In this document: positions 27,181 through 35,797 of the stretch, piece after piece
Position numbering within the stretch: position 1 is the stretch's first letter
How the letters are laid out: every line of letters starts with the position of its first letter
DNA from: Streptomyces olivoverticillatus
Lineage (GTDB): Bacteria > Actinomycetota > Actinomycetes > Streptomycetales > Streptomycetaceae
NCBI RefSeq assembly: GCF_014203555.1
Contig: NZ_JACHJH010000005.1
Span: 226,225 to 290,224, forward strand
DNA: 64,000 bases
Direction of reading: 5' to 3'
Notes under the pieces: generated by a model
What the model saw: only the letters and a program-made list of their open reading frames with translations
Databases searched by the model: none
What the model was told of the DNA's origin: nothing
Translations under genes and position numbers: made by a program

Positions 27181-28983
27181 GTGCTCGACCACCTCATCCG
27201 CCGCGCCACAGTCGTCGACGGCACCGGCGCACCCTCGTACGTCGCCGACGTCGGCATACGGGACGGACGGATCGCGGTGATCGACCGCGGCCCGGCCGCG
27301 GTGAAGGCGGGCGGCCGCACCGGCGAGCGGGCGCGCACCGAGGAGGACGGGACCGGGCTCGTCCTCGCGCCCGGCTTCGTCGACCCGCACACGCACTACG
27401 ACGCCCAGCTCTTCTGGGACCCCTACGCCACCCCGTCCATGAGCCACGGCGTCACCACCGTCGTCGGCGGCAACTGCGGCTTCAGCCTCGCGCCCCTGAA
27501 CCCCGCGCGCCCCGAGGACGCCAACTACACGCGCCGGATGATGAGCAGGGTCGAAGGCATGTCGCTGGCCGCGCTCGAGGAGGGCGCGCCCTGGACCTGG
27601 TCGTCCTTCGGCGACTACCTGGACGCGCTGGACGGCCGGCTGGCCGTCAACGCCGGTTTCATGGTGGGCCACTGCGCCCTGCGCCGCTACGTCATGGGCC
27701 CGCGCGCCGTCGGCGGCACGCCGGACGACGGGCAGCTGCGCGGCATGCTCGCGCTGCTGCACGAGGCCATGGACGCCGGGGCCTGGGGCCTGTCCACCAC
27801 GCAGTCGGCCTCGCACTCCGACGGCGACGGCCGGCCCGTCGCCTCCCGGCACGCCCTGCCCGGCGAACTCCTCGCCCTCTCCCGCGCGGTCGGCGCCCAC
27901 GAGGGCACCCAGATCGAGGCCATCGTGGCCGGCTGCCTGGACCGCTTCTCCGACGCCGAAGCCGACCTGCTGGTGCGCATGACGGCCGCCGCCGGGCGCC
28001 CTCTGAACTGGAACGTCCTCACCATCGACGCGGCCGAGCCCGGCCGCGTGCCGCACCAGCTCGCCGCGAGCGAGAAGGCGCGCGCCGCGGGCGGCCGGAT
28101 CGTCGCGCTGACCATGCCCATCCTCACGCCCATGAACATGTCGCTGGGCACCTTCTGCGCGCTGAACCTCATCCCTGGCTGGGGCGAGGTGCTCGCCCTG
28201 CCGGTGCCCGAGCGTATCGACCGGCTGCGCGACGGTGCCGTACGGGCCGAGCTGCTGCGCCGCGCGCGGGGACCGGAGGCGGGGGTGTTCCGGCGGCTGG
28301 CCGACTTCGCCCGGTACGTCATCGGCGACACGTACGCCAAGGAGAACGACGGGCTCACCGGCCGCAGGGTCGGCGACATCGCCGCCGAGCGCGGACAGGC
28401 CCCCTTCGACTGCCTGGTGGACATCTGCGTCGCCGACGTGCTGCGTACGGTCCTGTGGCCGATGCCCACGGACAACGACCCCGCCAGCTGGGAGCTGCGC
28501 CGGCACACGTGGGACCACGAGGACGTGCTGCTGGGCGGCTCGGACGCGGGGGCGCACCTGGACCGGATGTGCGGGGCGCCGTACACGACGCGCTTCCTCG
28601 GCGACTGCCTGCGCGGGCGCAGGCTGGTGCCGCTGGAGCGGGCGGTGCGGATGCTGACGGACGAGCCGGCGCGGCTGTTCGGGCTGCGCGACCGGGGCCG
28701 GATAGCCCAGGGCTTCCACGCCGACCTGGTGCTCTTCGACCCGGAGCGCGTCGACGCGGGGCCCGCGGCGCTGGTGCACGACCTGCCGGGCGACGGCCCG
28801 CGGCTGGACGCGCGGGCGGTGGGCGTGGTGAGCGTACGGGTGGGCGGCGTGGAGACGGTGCGGCACGACGTGGTGACGGGGGCGCTGCCGGGGAGGGTGC
28901 TGCGGTCGGGGCGGGACACGGAGACGGTGGGGACCGTTGGGGCGGCGGGGACGGCGGGGGCGGCGGGGGCGGGAAATTTTTGA
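27181..28983 (+). CDS. N-acyl-D-amino-acid deacylase-type amidohydrolase
   Basis: A 600-residue member of the D-aminoacylase/dihydroorotase-like amidohydrolases. The N-terminal strand LIRRATVVDGTG is followed by the metal site FVDPHTHYDAQLFWDP (HxH), then GVTTVVGGNCGFSLAP. The barrel has an embedded insertion, and the C-terminal part carries LLGGSDAGAHLDRMC (catalytic Asp) and GLRDRGRIAQGFHADLVLFD. GTG at 27181 follows GAGAGGA. The last ~30 residues are a Gly/Ala/Thr-rich tail beyond the fold. It is probably co-transcribed with the LLM gene from the operator promoter at 25.9 kb; the substrate is unknown. Confidence 0.85.
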   Translation: MLDHLIRRATVVDGTGAPSYVADVGIRDGRIAVIDRGPAAVKAGGRTGERARTEEDGTGLVLAPGFVDPHTHYDAQLFWDPYATPSMSHGVTTVVGGNCGFSLAPLNPARPEDANYTRRMMSRVEGMSLAALEEGAPWTWSSFGDYLDALDGRLAVNAGFMVGHCALRRYVMGPRAVGGTPDDGQLRGMLALLHEAMDAGAWGLSTTQSASHSDGDGRPVASRHALPGELLALSRAVGAHEGTQIEAIVAGCLDRFSDAEADLLVRMTAAAGRPLNWNVLTIDAAEPGRVPHQLAASEKARAAGGRIVALTMPILTPMNMSLGTFCALNLIPGWGEVLALPVPERIDRLRDGAVRAELLRRARGPEAGVFRRLADFARYVIGDTYAKENDGLTGRRVGDIAAERGQAPFDCLVDICVADVLRTVLWPMPTDNDPASWELRRHTWDHEDVLLGGSDAGAHLDRMCGAPYTTRFLGDCLRGRRLVPLERAVRMLTDEPARLFGLRDRGRIAQGFHADLVLFDPERVDAGPAALVHDLPGDGPRLDARAVGVVSVRVGGVETVRHDVVTGALPGRVLRSGRDTETVGTVGAAGTAGAAGAGNF

Positions 28984-29178
28984 AGTGGGGCAAATGGGGC
29001 GGAGATGCGGTTTCCGTTGTGCGGCGGGTGAGGCGGGAGCCCTTGGTGTTACCGGTCGTAATGCGATGTCTTCCTTGCTTGACGAGGTCAACTGCCGGTG
29101 CCGCGGCACGAATTCAAGGTCGATTCCCCGGACCGTTTTCCTCCGGATGCGGAAACAGCAGCACCTAACGTCCTGCCC

Positions 29179-30729
29179 ATGGCTCAGGCACATCCCCGGC
29201 TGCGGTCCGGAGACACGGTAACGGGCGTCGCGGGCGCCGACGGCGGGGAAGTGCGCGGCAAGGGCCTCGGCGGCGAATCCGTCGGCCTTCTGGGCAGCGC
29301 TGTCATCGGGATCTCCACCGTCGCGCCCGTGTACTGCCTGACCTCCACCCTCGGCCCGACCGTCGGCCAGGTCGGGGTGCAGATGCCCGCCGTCTTCCTC
29401 GCGGGCTTCCTCCCGATGCTGCTGGTCGCCTTCGCCTACCGCGAGCTGAACAGCGTCCTGCCCGACTGCGGCACGTCCTTCACCTGGACGGTGCGGGCCT
29501 TCGGCCCCCGGATCGGCTGGATGTGCGGCTGGGGCCTGGTCATCGCGACCATCATCGTGCTGTCGAACCTCGCCGGCGTCGCGACCTCCTTCTTCTATCT
29601 GCTGCTGGGCGAAATCACCAGCAGCGAGGCGGTGGGTGCCCTGGGCGGCGACCGTGTCGTGCACGTCCTGACGTGCCTGGCCTTCATCGCCGTGGCGACG
29701 GCCGTCAGCTACCGCGGTGTGACCGCGACCAAGGGGGTGCAGTACGGGCTCGTCGGCCTCCAACTGGCCGTCTTGGCCGTCTTCGTGGCGATGGCCATCG
29801 GCAAGTCGCCTTCCTCCGGCAGCTTGCCGGGTGCGGTCGACTTCTCGTGGGCGTGGCTGAACCCCTTCGCCGTGCCGTCCTTCGGCGCCTTCACCGCCGG
29901 ACTCTCCCTCTCGATCTTCATGTTCTGGGGATGGGACGCCTGCCTGACGGTCAACGAGGAGACGGCCGGCAGCGAGAAGACCCCCGGCCGGGCCGCGCTG
30001 CTGGCCATGGCCGTGCTCGTCGGCTCGTACCTGCTCACGGCCGTCGCGGCCCAGATGTTCGCCGGCGTCGGGAAGGAGGGTACGGGCCTGGGCAACCCGG
30101 AGACGGCCGACAACGTCTTCGCGGCGCTGGCCGACCCGGTGCTGGGCACGGCGCTCGGCGTGCTGCTGTTCGTGGCCGTACTGGCCTCGGCGGCCGCCAG
30201 CCTGCAGACCACATTCCTGCCGGTGGCCAGGACCGTGCTGGCGATGAGCACCTACGGCGCCCTGCCGCCGTCCTTCGCCCGCGTCCACCCGCGCTTCAAG
30301 TCCCCGGGCCGCGCGACCGTCGCGGCGGGCGTCGCCACGGGCGTCTTCTACGCGGGCATGAGCTTCCTCAGCGAGAACGTCCTCATCGACACGATCTACG
30401 CCCTCGGGTTGATGATCTGCTTCTACTACTCCATCACGGCCTTCGCGTGCGCCTGGTTCTTCCGGGCCGAGCTGCGGAATTCGCTGCGCGCTGCGTGTTT
30501 CAAAGGCGTCTTTCCACTAATGGGCGGACTGTTGCTGGCGGCCGTCTTCTTCAAGACGCTCCACGACATGTGGGACCCGGCGTACGGAAGCGGGAGTTCG
30601 GTGCTGGGGGTCGGCTCGGTGTTCGTGATCGGGGTGGGGCTGCTGGCCGTCGGCGCGGTGCTGATGGAGTCGATGCGGCGGCGCAGCCCGGCGTTCTTCC
30701 GGGGGAGGGAAGGGGCCGACGGGCCTTGA
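29179..30729 (+). CDS. APC-superfamily amino-acid permease
   Basis: A 516-residue integral membrane protein with about twelve hydrophobic segments. The first is SVGLLGSAVIGISTVAPVYC, the usual APC helix 1 with a GISxxAP break. Helices 6-7 contain LSIFMFWGWDACLTVNEET, typical for amino-acid/polyamine/cation transporters. ATG at 29179 fits the family N-terminus, although no good ribosome site precedes it. The C-terminal tail MESMRRRSPAFFRG and the segment at 29638-29714 recur as fragments at 33.3-34.0 kb. This indicates that a second, now broken, copy of this gene existed nearby. The substrate cannot be predicted. Confidence 0.85.
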   Translation: MAQAHPRLRSGDTVTGVAGADGGEVRGKGLGGESVGLLGSAVIGISTVAPVYCLTSTLGPTVGQVGVQMPAVFLAGFLPMLLVAFAYRELNSVLPDCGTSFTWTVRAFGPRIGWMCGWGLVIATIIVLSNLAGVATSFFYLLLGEITSSEAVGALGGDRVVHVLTCLAFIAVATAVSYRGVTATKGVQYGLVGLQLAVLAVFVAMAIGKSPSSGSLPGAVDFSWAWLNPFAVPSFGAFTAGLSLSIFMFWGWDACLTVNEETAGSEKTPGRAALLAMAVLVGSYLLTAVAAQMFAGVGKEGTGLGNPETADNVFAALADPVLGTALGVLLFVAVLASAAASLQTTFLPVARTVLAMSTYGALPPSFARVHPRFKSPGRATVAAGVATGVFYAGMSFLSENVLIDTIYALGLMICFYYSITAFACAWFFRAELRNSLRAACFKGVFPLMGGLLLAAVFFKTLHDMWDPAYGSGSSVLGVGSVFVIGVGLLAVGAVLMESMRRRSPAFFRGREGADGP

Positions 30730-30837
30730 GCCGTTCGGCCGAGCCCGTGTGGCGGGGCTCGTACGCGTGCCGAAGCATGCTGCGTGCAGGTGATCCACGA
30801 CGCCGGGCGGCATGCGGCAGCCCAGTCAGGAGACACG

Positions 30838-32418
30838 GTGGACGGCAGCCCGGAGAAGGACAGCCCGCCTGAGCGTGGCGGGCGCGTACGGCCGGCCCGA
30901 GCCCTTGCCCAATGGTGGCGCCGCAGGTCCACCGCGCACAGGCGGTGGCTCGCAGTGGGCATCTGTCTGGCCCTGGGCGCGTTCGGTGCCGGCGGGCTGC
31001 TGGCGGTCGACAGCTTCCGGTCCTCGGACGAGCCCTGCGACCAGATGCCCACCGACATCGCCACTAGTGACTACGCGCTGGACTTCAGCGTGCCGGCCGG
31101 GCTGATGCCGGACAGACGGTTCGACGGCCAGAAGGCGCAGTTGCACGTGCACCGTGTACAGCCGAAGTACCAGCACGGGCGGTGCGCGCAGACGCCCGTC
31201 AGGGCCGCCGTGCTGATCCACGGCCGTACGGTCCCCGGACCGGTGGCCTTCGACCTCAAGGGCGCCGACCAGGATCACAACAAGCTCAGCGTGCAGGCGG
31301 GCCTCGCCCGAGAGGGGATCGACACCTTCGCGCCGAGCCTGCTCGGCTACGGCCAGTCCACGCGGTTCAAGGACGGCCTGGACGATCCCGACAACGCGAG
31401 CCTCAGGGCCTTCCGCTCCGACGGCAGCTGTGCCTTCGCGGAGGGGTGCGACCGTACCCACAACCCCGTCTTCCCCCTCGACCAGCAGGGCACGAAGCTC
31501 TCGACCAACCCTCTCGCCGGGCAGCGGTACGCCCACTCCAGCAAGGTGCGCTTCGCGGGCACCGACGTGTGGGTGCGCGACGTCCGCCAGGCCATCGACG
31601 ATGCCATCGCCAAAGCCCATCCGACGGACGGCAAGGTGACCCTCCTGGGGTACTCGCTGGGTGGAAACCGCGTCGGCCGGGCGCTGTACGCGAACAACCC
31701 CAACCCTCTGCTGCCCAAGAGCTCGGACACGATCGCGAAGGTCAACCGCGTCGTCTTCCTGTCGTCGTTCTACGGCGGGACGACCGAGGAGTCGACGCCG
31801 TCGGGAGGCTTCGTCTCCTTCCCCCTGACGCTCACCGACCACCAGGGGACGTCCGACGGCTGGAAGCTGGCATCGGGCACGACCGAGCAGGACTGTCCGG
31901 GCCGCATCGTGAACGGCAGCCAGGACGAGACCTGGAAGGAGCTCATGCAGCAGGACGGCCGAGGCCGCGACTGGGGCGGCACCGACCCCCACCACCCCGC
32001 CGGCCTCAACCGCTCGCCGACCTTCTCCACCTATGGCTGGAACAGCACCGTCGCGGGGCAGCTGACGGTGCCGGCGCTGGTCATCCACGGCATCGACGAC
32101 GGCGTCCTGCCGGTGACGACGTCGACCACCCTCTACGACCAGCTTCCGGCCAGCATGCAGAACAAGGTGCTGGTGCAGATCAAGTGCGCGAGCCACACGC
32201 TCCTGGCCGAAGGCTGCACGGGCGCCCGCTGCAAGCCACCGGCTTCCGCCACGGTGTACGGCCAGGCCCCCAACACGACGTGGGCGGGCCCGCACGCCAC
32301 ACTCAACGCGGCCCTGATCGAGTGGATCACGAAGGGCACGTTCGACGGCGAGGGGACCGGAAAGTTCACCGTCGACAAGAGCGGGGTGGTCCATCGACAG
32401 GCGGCCGCGACGGGGTGA
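30838..32418 (+). CDS. membrane-anchored alpha/beta hydrolase
   Basis: A 526-residue protein with a basic cytoplasmic leader, one N-terminal hydrophobic segment (WLAVGICLALGAFGAGGLLAV, about residues 38-58) and a long exported domain. The hydrolase core has VRAAVLIHGRTVPG, the nucleophile elbow LLGYSLGGNRVG with Ser273, the acid region VIHGIDDGVLPV and a late His in CASHTLLAEGC. Four or more Cys suggest disulfides. GTG at 30838 follows CAGGAG, and in-frame upstream codons have no site. It resembles secreted actinobacterial esterases and lipases, but no specific substrate is indicated. Confidence 0.8.
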   Translation: MDGSPEKDSPPERGGRVRPARALAQWWRRRSTAHRRWLAVGICLALGAFGAGGLLAVDSFRSSDEPCDQMPTDIATSDYALDFSVPAGLMPDRRFDGQKAQLHVHRVQPKYQHGRCAQTPVRAAVLIHGRTVPGPVAFDLKGADQDHNKLSVQAGLAREGIDTFAPSLLGYGQSTRFKDGLDDPDNASLRAFRSDGSCAFAEGCDRTHNPVFPLDQQGTKLSTNPLAGQRYAHSSKVRFAGTDVWVRDVRQAIDDAIAKAHPTDGKVTLLGYSLGGNRVGRALYANNPNPLLPKSSDTIAKVNRVVFLSSFYGGTTEESTPSGGFVSFPLTLTDHQGTSDGWKLASGTTEQDCPGRIVNGSQDETWKELMQQDGRGRDWGGTDPHHPAGLNRSPTFSTYGWNSTVAGQLTVPALVIHGIDDGVLPVTTSTTLYDQLPASMQNKVLVQIKCASHTLLAEGCTGARCKPPASATVYGQAPNTTWAGPHATLNAALIEWITKGTFDGEGTGKFTVDKSGVVHRQAAATG

Positions 32419-32528
32419 GGTGGCCCGCGTCAGCCGCGTGTTGGGTAAGGCTCGCGAACGGCACGGTTGACCGGTAACTTGTGGGGTGTCCTTGAGGACC
32501 GGAACCGGTGCCGGGCCTTGTAGGCAGC

Positions 32529-32570
32529 AAAAAAGGCCCCCGCCACGGACGGCATTCCGCGACGAGGGCC
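32529..32570 (-). terminator. strong intrinsic terminator on the minus strand
   Basis: Read on -, GGCCCTCGTCGCGG pairs through 14 positions (three G-U) with CCGTGGCGGGGGCC around an eight-base loop and is followed by six U residues (32534-32529). It is part of the first 119-bp repeat unit. The second unit has a matching hairpin at 32665-32701 with a poorer U-run. It can also stop transcripts leaving the hydrolase gene in the other direction by its stem. Confidence 0.75.
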
Positions 32571-32783
32571 GACCGTAGAGGACGGTTTCCGGCCGTCAGT
32601 CCTCAGCTCAGCGGAGGATTGACGGTCACCGTCCGACGGTCACCTTCCGGTGCACAACAAGAAAGGCCCCCGCCGCGGACCGACATTCCGCGACGAGGGC
32701 CGACCGTAGAGGACGGTTTCCGGCCGTCAGTCCTCAGCGTTTCGGAGGATTGACGGTCACCGTCCGACGGTCACCTTCCGGTG
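32535..32783. repeat. two tandem ~119-bp units with terminator and leader-like hairpins
   Basis: Units 32535-32652 and 32665-32783 (period 130 bp) are nearly identical apart from a few clustered changes (for example CTCAGCGG versus GTTTCGG). Each holds the terminator hairpin plus a second structured part with GACGGTTTCCGGCCGTC and CGGAGGATTGACGGTCACC. On the minus strand this looks like a transcription-attenuation leader ending in a terminator, yet no gene follows on that strand. I do not recognise the RNA family. Confidence 0.7.
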
Positions 32784-32856
32784 AACCACCTCCACAGTTC
32801 CCGGATCACGGCTGCGACCCGCTCGTGCAGAGGCTTTCTACGGTGGCGCCTCACTG

Positions 32857-32968
32857 GCGCCCCCCTTCATCGGGACGCGGCCAATGCCGGTGACCGCACC
32901 GGAGGGAGCCCAGACCGGGACACCCCGGGCGAGTGCCCCGATGACGGGACCTCTTTGAAGGGGGGCGC
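32857..32968. repeat. long-arm inverted repeat (possible small mobile or RNA element)
   Basis: The 13-bp arms GCGCCCCCCTTCA (32857-32869) and TGAAGGGGGGCGC (32956-32968) are perfect complements enclosing 86 bp. Inner segments ATCGGG and CCCGAT can pair next. The 112-bp unit could be a folded RNA or a remnant of a miniature transposable element. No ORF is supported in it, and 32969-33263 shows nothing I can identify. Confidence 0.5.
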
Positions 32969-33263
32969 GCTCGAAGCGCTGGCGACGACACTACATCGCC
33001 GCGGCGCGGCTAATGATGCGTTCCCAGACGGGAGTTGGGTGGGCTCTCGGCTAACAGAATCCCCTGGTCAACTCCCTTTTGGCGACCTCACCCAGGGTGC
33101 GGAGCACGGCTTGGCGCAGTCACCTCGCCAGCCGGAACGGAGGGCGCACTGGAGCCTGCCGGGGGCGCACGGGGCGGTTTCGCTCTGCTTCGATGTACGC
33201 GGAGGCCGACGGGTCGGGAGACCGTGCTGCGTCACTATCGGCCCGTGAGGGTCAGGCGCGCAG

Positions 33264-33396
33264 GCCCTGGGCGGCGACCGCGTCGTGCATGTCCTGACGT
33301 GCCTGGCCTTCATCGCCGTGGCGACGGCCGTCAGCTACCGGGGGGGGGTGAAGCGAGAGTTTGGTGCTGGCCGTCGGCGTGGTGCTGACGGGGTCC
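33264..33396 (+). pseudogene. fragments of a second APC permease gene
   Basis: Bases 33264-33340 copy 29638-29714 of the intact permease with only two differences in 77, both synonymous (CGT/CGC, CAC/CAT). Sequence similar to 30641-30672 follows at 33365-33396, so about 900 bp of the parent are missing between. The frame then ends. This is a decayed paralogue rather than a functional gene. Confidence 0.8.
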
Positions 33397-33807
33397 TAAG
33401 GGGTCGCGGCCATGTTGGCACCCGTGACCGGTTGGCAGGTGATCCCGACCGGGGTGTCGATGTTTTGGGTGGCCACGCCCAGCAGGCCCAGAAGACTGCC
33501 GACGTCGGATTTGCCTACGGCAGACAGCGATTGACAGCGATAGTTCGCCGGGTGCTGCGGTGTCGGCGGAACACACCCGAGGACCACAAGGCCGTTGGGC
33601 AGTGCGGAACCGGAACAGTAGACATCTTGGAGAGGGGCTGCGGATGCGGAGGTCGTAGCCGGCCTCGGTGTATCCGGCACGGTGGCCGGATACCAGCAGG
33701 AGGCGCCAGATCCCGGTGGGCAGGGTGAGCACTGCAGTGACGTGGGCTGCCCGCACCGTCCAGCGAGACGGGGACGCAACGGCGGAGCGAACCTGAGTGG
33801 TGGCCAT
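33396..33807 (-). pseudogene. mosaic of gene fragments with a Cys-rich hydrophobic C-terminus
   Basis: On -, 33807-33640 encodes the start of a typical Streptomyces small membrane protein (MATTQVRSAVASPSRWTV, then VLTLPTGIWRLLLVSGHRAG), which breaks off after about 55 codons. In another frame, 33632-33396 encodes about 78 residues with four Cys and an alternating hydrophobic core (CSGSALPNGLVVLGC, then SLLGLLGVATQNIDTPVGIT, then CQPVTG) and a stop, but without a start codon. Both look like remnants. The second is reminiscent of amyloid-forming surface proteins such as hydrophobins, but I cannot establish homology by eye. Confidence 0.45.
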
Positions 33808-33935
33808 GCGCACCATCCGCCCGACGTACCGCTCCCGCAACGTCGTTGCCAGGAATGGACGTCCAAGCCAGCCTGGGAAGGACATCCGTGCAACCACCTC
33901 CCCCTCCGGAGGGGGGACTCTCATCCCGGGATGCA

Positions 33936-33977
33936 ATGGAGGCCATGCGACGGCGCAGTCCGGCGTTCTTCCGGGGC
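33936..33977 (+). pseudogene. C-terminal tail fragment of the permease paralogue
   Basis: Bases 33936-33976 match 30663-30703 of the intact permease (four differences in 41) and encode MEAMRRRSPAFFRG. With 33264-33396 this shows the paralogue was split by about 540 bp of foreign fragments. From here to 34249 I see no gene; a good ribosome site (GGAGGAAAG) marks the next one. Confidence 0.75.
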
Positions 33978-34249
33978 GCAACGGAGCCGGGGGCGGCTAC
34001 GGTGGCAGCGGCGGAACAGGTCTTTTCCTCGGGAAAGCGCCCCGCCGCCATTAGGGTGAATTGCCCGCGCGACCCCTGCCCGATGTCGCCCTCTTGCGCT
34101 CTTCTGTCATTGCCGCGCAAATATCGGGGCGCAATCCCGAACTGACGCCAGTTCCGGGCCGATTGACAAACCGGCCGGATGTGAAAGGCGGGCGCGGCCG
34201 CACCACGTCAACTATCCCCGTATCGCACGCGTTGCAACGGAGGAAAGTC

Positions 34250-34816
34250 ATGAGACGAAAAATGGTGGCCATGGCGTCGACCGTGGCGCTTGCCGCCTCG
34301 GGAATGCTGATGGCCGCGGGCCAGGCGCAGGCAGACGGAGCGTACGACGACATCACCATGCTCAAGCAGGAGAAGACCCAGTGGTGCTGGGACGCCTCCG
34401 GTCTGACGATCGCGCAGTGGTGGGGCTTCACCCAGTACAGCCAGACCGACTTCTGCAATCTCGCCGCCAAGGGCAGCAGCCTCAGCTGCAACAACCAGCC
34501 CGCGACCCTCGACGATATGGCCAACGCCTGGCACAACATGGGCTTCGCCAACACCGGGTACGACCTGTACCGCGCCGCGACCTTCAGCGAGGTCCAGACC
34601 GAGGTCAACAACTCCCGGCCCTTCGGCGCGCGCATCGGCTGGAACTCCGGCGGCGGCCACATGAACGTCATCTACGGGTACGACACGTCGGACTCGACGA
34701 TCGCGGTCGGCGACCCCTGGCCGGACACGCAGACCTACACGTGGTGGAACTACAACGACTACGTGAGCAATTCGTCGTTCAAGTGGACCCATTCCCGTCC
34801 CGGCGAACACAACTAA
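34250..34816 (+). CDS. secreted papain-like cysteine protease (C39/C70-like)
   Basis: A 188-residue exported protein with signal peptide MRRKMVAMASTVALAASGML, cleavage likely after AQA. The mature domain has the papain-like pattern of small bacterial cysteine peptidases: MLKQEKTQWCWDASGLTIAQ with Cys46, GGGHMNVIYGYD with His137, and GDPWPDTQTYTWW as the third catalytic region. Similar proteins (AvrRpt2-like, peptidase_C39_2) are common in Streptomyces and act outside the cell. ATG at 34250 follows GGAGGAAAG. The next gene, 11 bp on, encodes another exported protein with a C-terminal anchor, so the two probably act together. Confidence 0.85.
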   Translation: MRRKMVAMASTVALAASGMLMAAGQAQADGAYDDITMLKQEKTQWCWDASGLTIAQWWGFTQYSQTDFCNLAAKGSSLSCNNQPATLDDMANAWHNMGFANTGYDLYRAATFSEVQTEVNNSRPFGARIGWNSGGGHMNVIYGYDTSDSTIAVGDPWPDTQTYTWWNYNDYVSNSSFKWTHSRPGEHN

Positions 34817-34827
34817 GGCAGGCGATC

Positions 34828-35661
34828 ATGCGAGGCAAGAGCAACCCCCGGCTCCCCCGCCTGGCCGCCGGCCTGACGCTGGGCGTCTTTGCGCTGGCGT
34901 CCGCTGTGTGCACACCGGCACAGGCCGCCGACGGGCCGCCCATCCCCGATCTCCAGGGCGCGGTGAACGTGCTGCATTCGGATGCGGTGCACGACACGGT
35001 CTGCCGCTTCCTCACCGCCAACACGAAGTCCGGCACCAGCGGCAAGAAGATCGGGCCCTCCAAGGCCGTGACGTGCGACCCCCAGCAGCAATTCACCCTG
35101 GGTGACCCGATCGCGCTGTACGAGATCACGCCCGACTTCGTCACCGGAAAGGCCGCACCGACGCTCCTCAGTGCGGTGCAGCTCAGCTATCTGGTGGCCA
35201 AGGTGACGGGCCCCAACGGGCACAACGCCACCGTTCTGCTCGCCGCGGCCTCCTTGCTCGGCAACTGGCACATGGCCGCCGTGCGCGACGGCGACGGCGA
35301 CGTCACCAACGCCGCAAAGGCCACTGCAGGCTCCACGGTGTTCAGCGAGCCGCAGATCCACGCCTGGTACAAGCTCACGCTCGATACCGTCACGCCGCTC
35401 AATGACGCGGCGACCACGGGCCTCGGCGGCAAGTCGTCGGTGTCCCTCGCCGACTACCAGAAGCTGGTGAAGGGCCGCTTCTCGGACAAGATGCCGGGCT
35501 CGGACTACGACACGAAGGGCTTCTCCAGCGGGTACGGGCTTACCGCGCCGAAGCCGGATTCGTCGTCCTCGGTTCCGGTGGCGCTCGGCGGGTCGGCCGC
35601 CTCGGCTGCTCTCGTAGGCGGCACGTTCGCCCTACGGGCGTACCGCAGGCGTCTCGGCTGA
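34828..35661 (+). CDS. exported protein with C-terminal membrane anchor
   Basis: A 277-residue protein. It has an N-terminal signal peptide (LAAGLTLGVFALASAVCTPAQA), a soluble middle with LHSDAVHDTVCRFLTANTKSG and LSYLVAKVTGPNGHNATVLL, and a C-terminal hydrophobic segment (VALGGSAASAALVGGTFALRAYRRR) ending in basic residues. That end resembles a sortase-type or tail anchor without a clear LPxTG. No domain is recognised. It is translated from the same message as the upstream cysteine protease, which suggests that it is a partner, substrate or anchor. Confidence 0.7.
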   Translation: MRGKSNPRLPRLAAGLTLGVFALASAVCTPAQAADGPPIPDLQGAVNVLHSDAVHDTVCRFLTANTKSGTSGKKIGPSKAVTCDPQQQFTLGDPIALYEITPDFVTGKAAPTLLSAVQLSYLVAKVTGPNGHNATVLLAAASLLGNWHMAAVRDGDGDVTNAAKATAGSTVFSEPQIHAWYKLTLDTVTPLNDAATTGLGGKSSVSLADYQKLVKGRFSDKMPGSDYDTKGFSSGYGLTAPKPDSSSSVPVALGGSAASAALVGGTFALRAYRRRLG

Positions 35662-35797
35662 GCCCGCGATCCAGGGAGCTGACGCCGTCGCGGTGCGCGG
35701 CGGCGTCAGCGCCGAACCGGAGGGACACCTGCCGAAGGCCGTAGCCGGCGGTACGGCCATCATGGAGACGCACACGTCTGCGTGAGGAGCCGGTCCG

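Noticed and set aside
25909..30288. A 1459-codon open frame on the minus strand
   Set aside because: It runs antisense to three clear genes (LLM oxidoreductase, deacylase, permease), is made of His/Arg/Gly/Ala repeats, and has no family motif.
32535..32783. CRISPR or attachment-site interpretation of the tandem repeat
   Set aside because: There are just two copies of ~119 bp with terminator hairpins and no integrase or cas gene nearby.
32880..32950. Cobalamin or c-di-AMP riboswitch, suggested by GGTGACCGCACCGGAGGGAG
   Set aside because: The short match is not backed by the rest of either consensus, and no suitable downstream gene exists.
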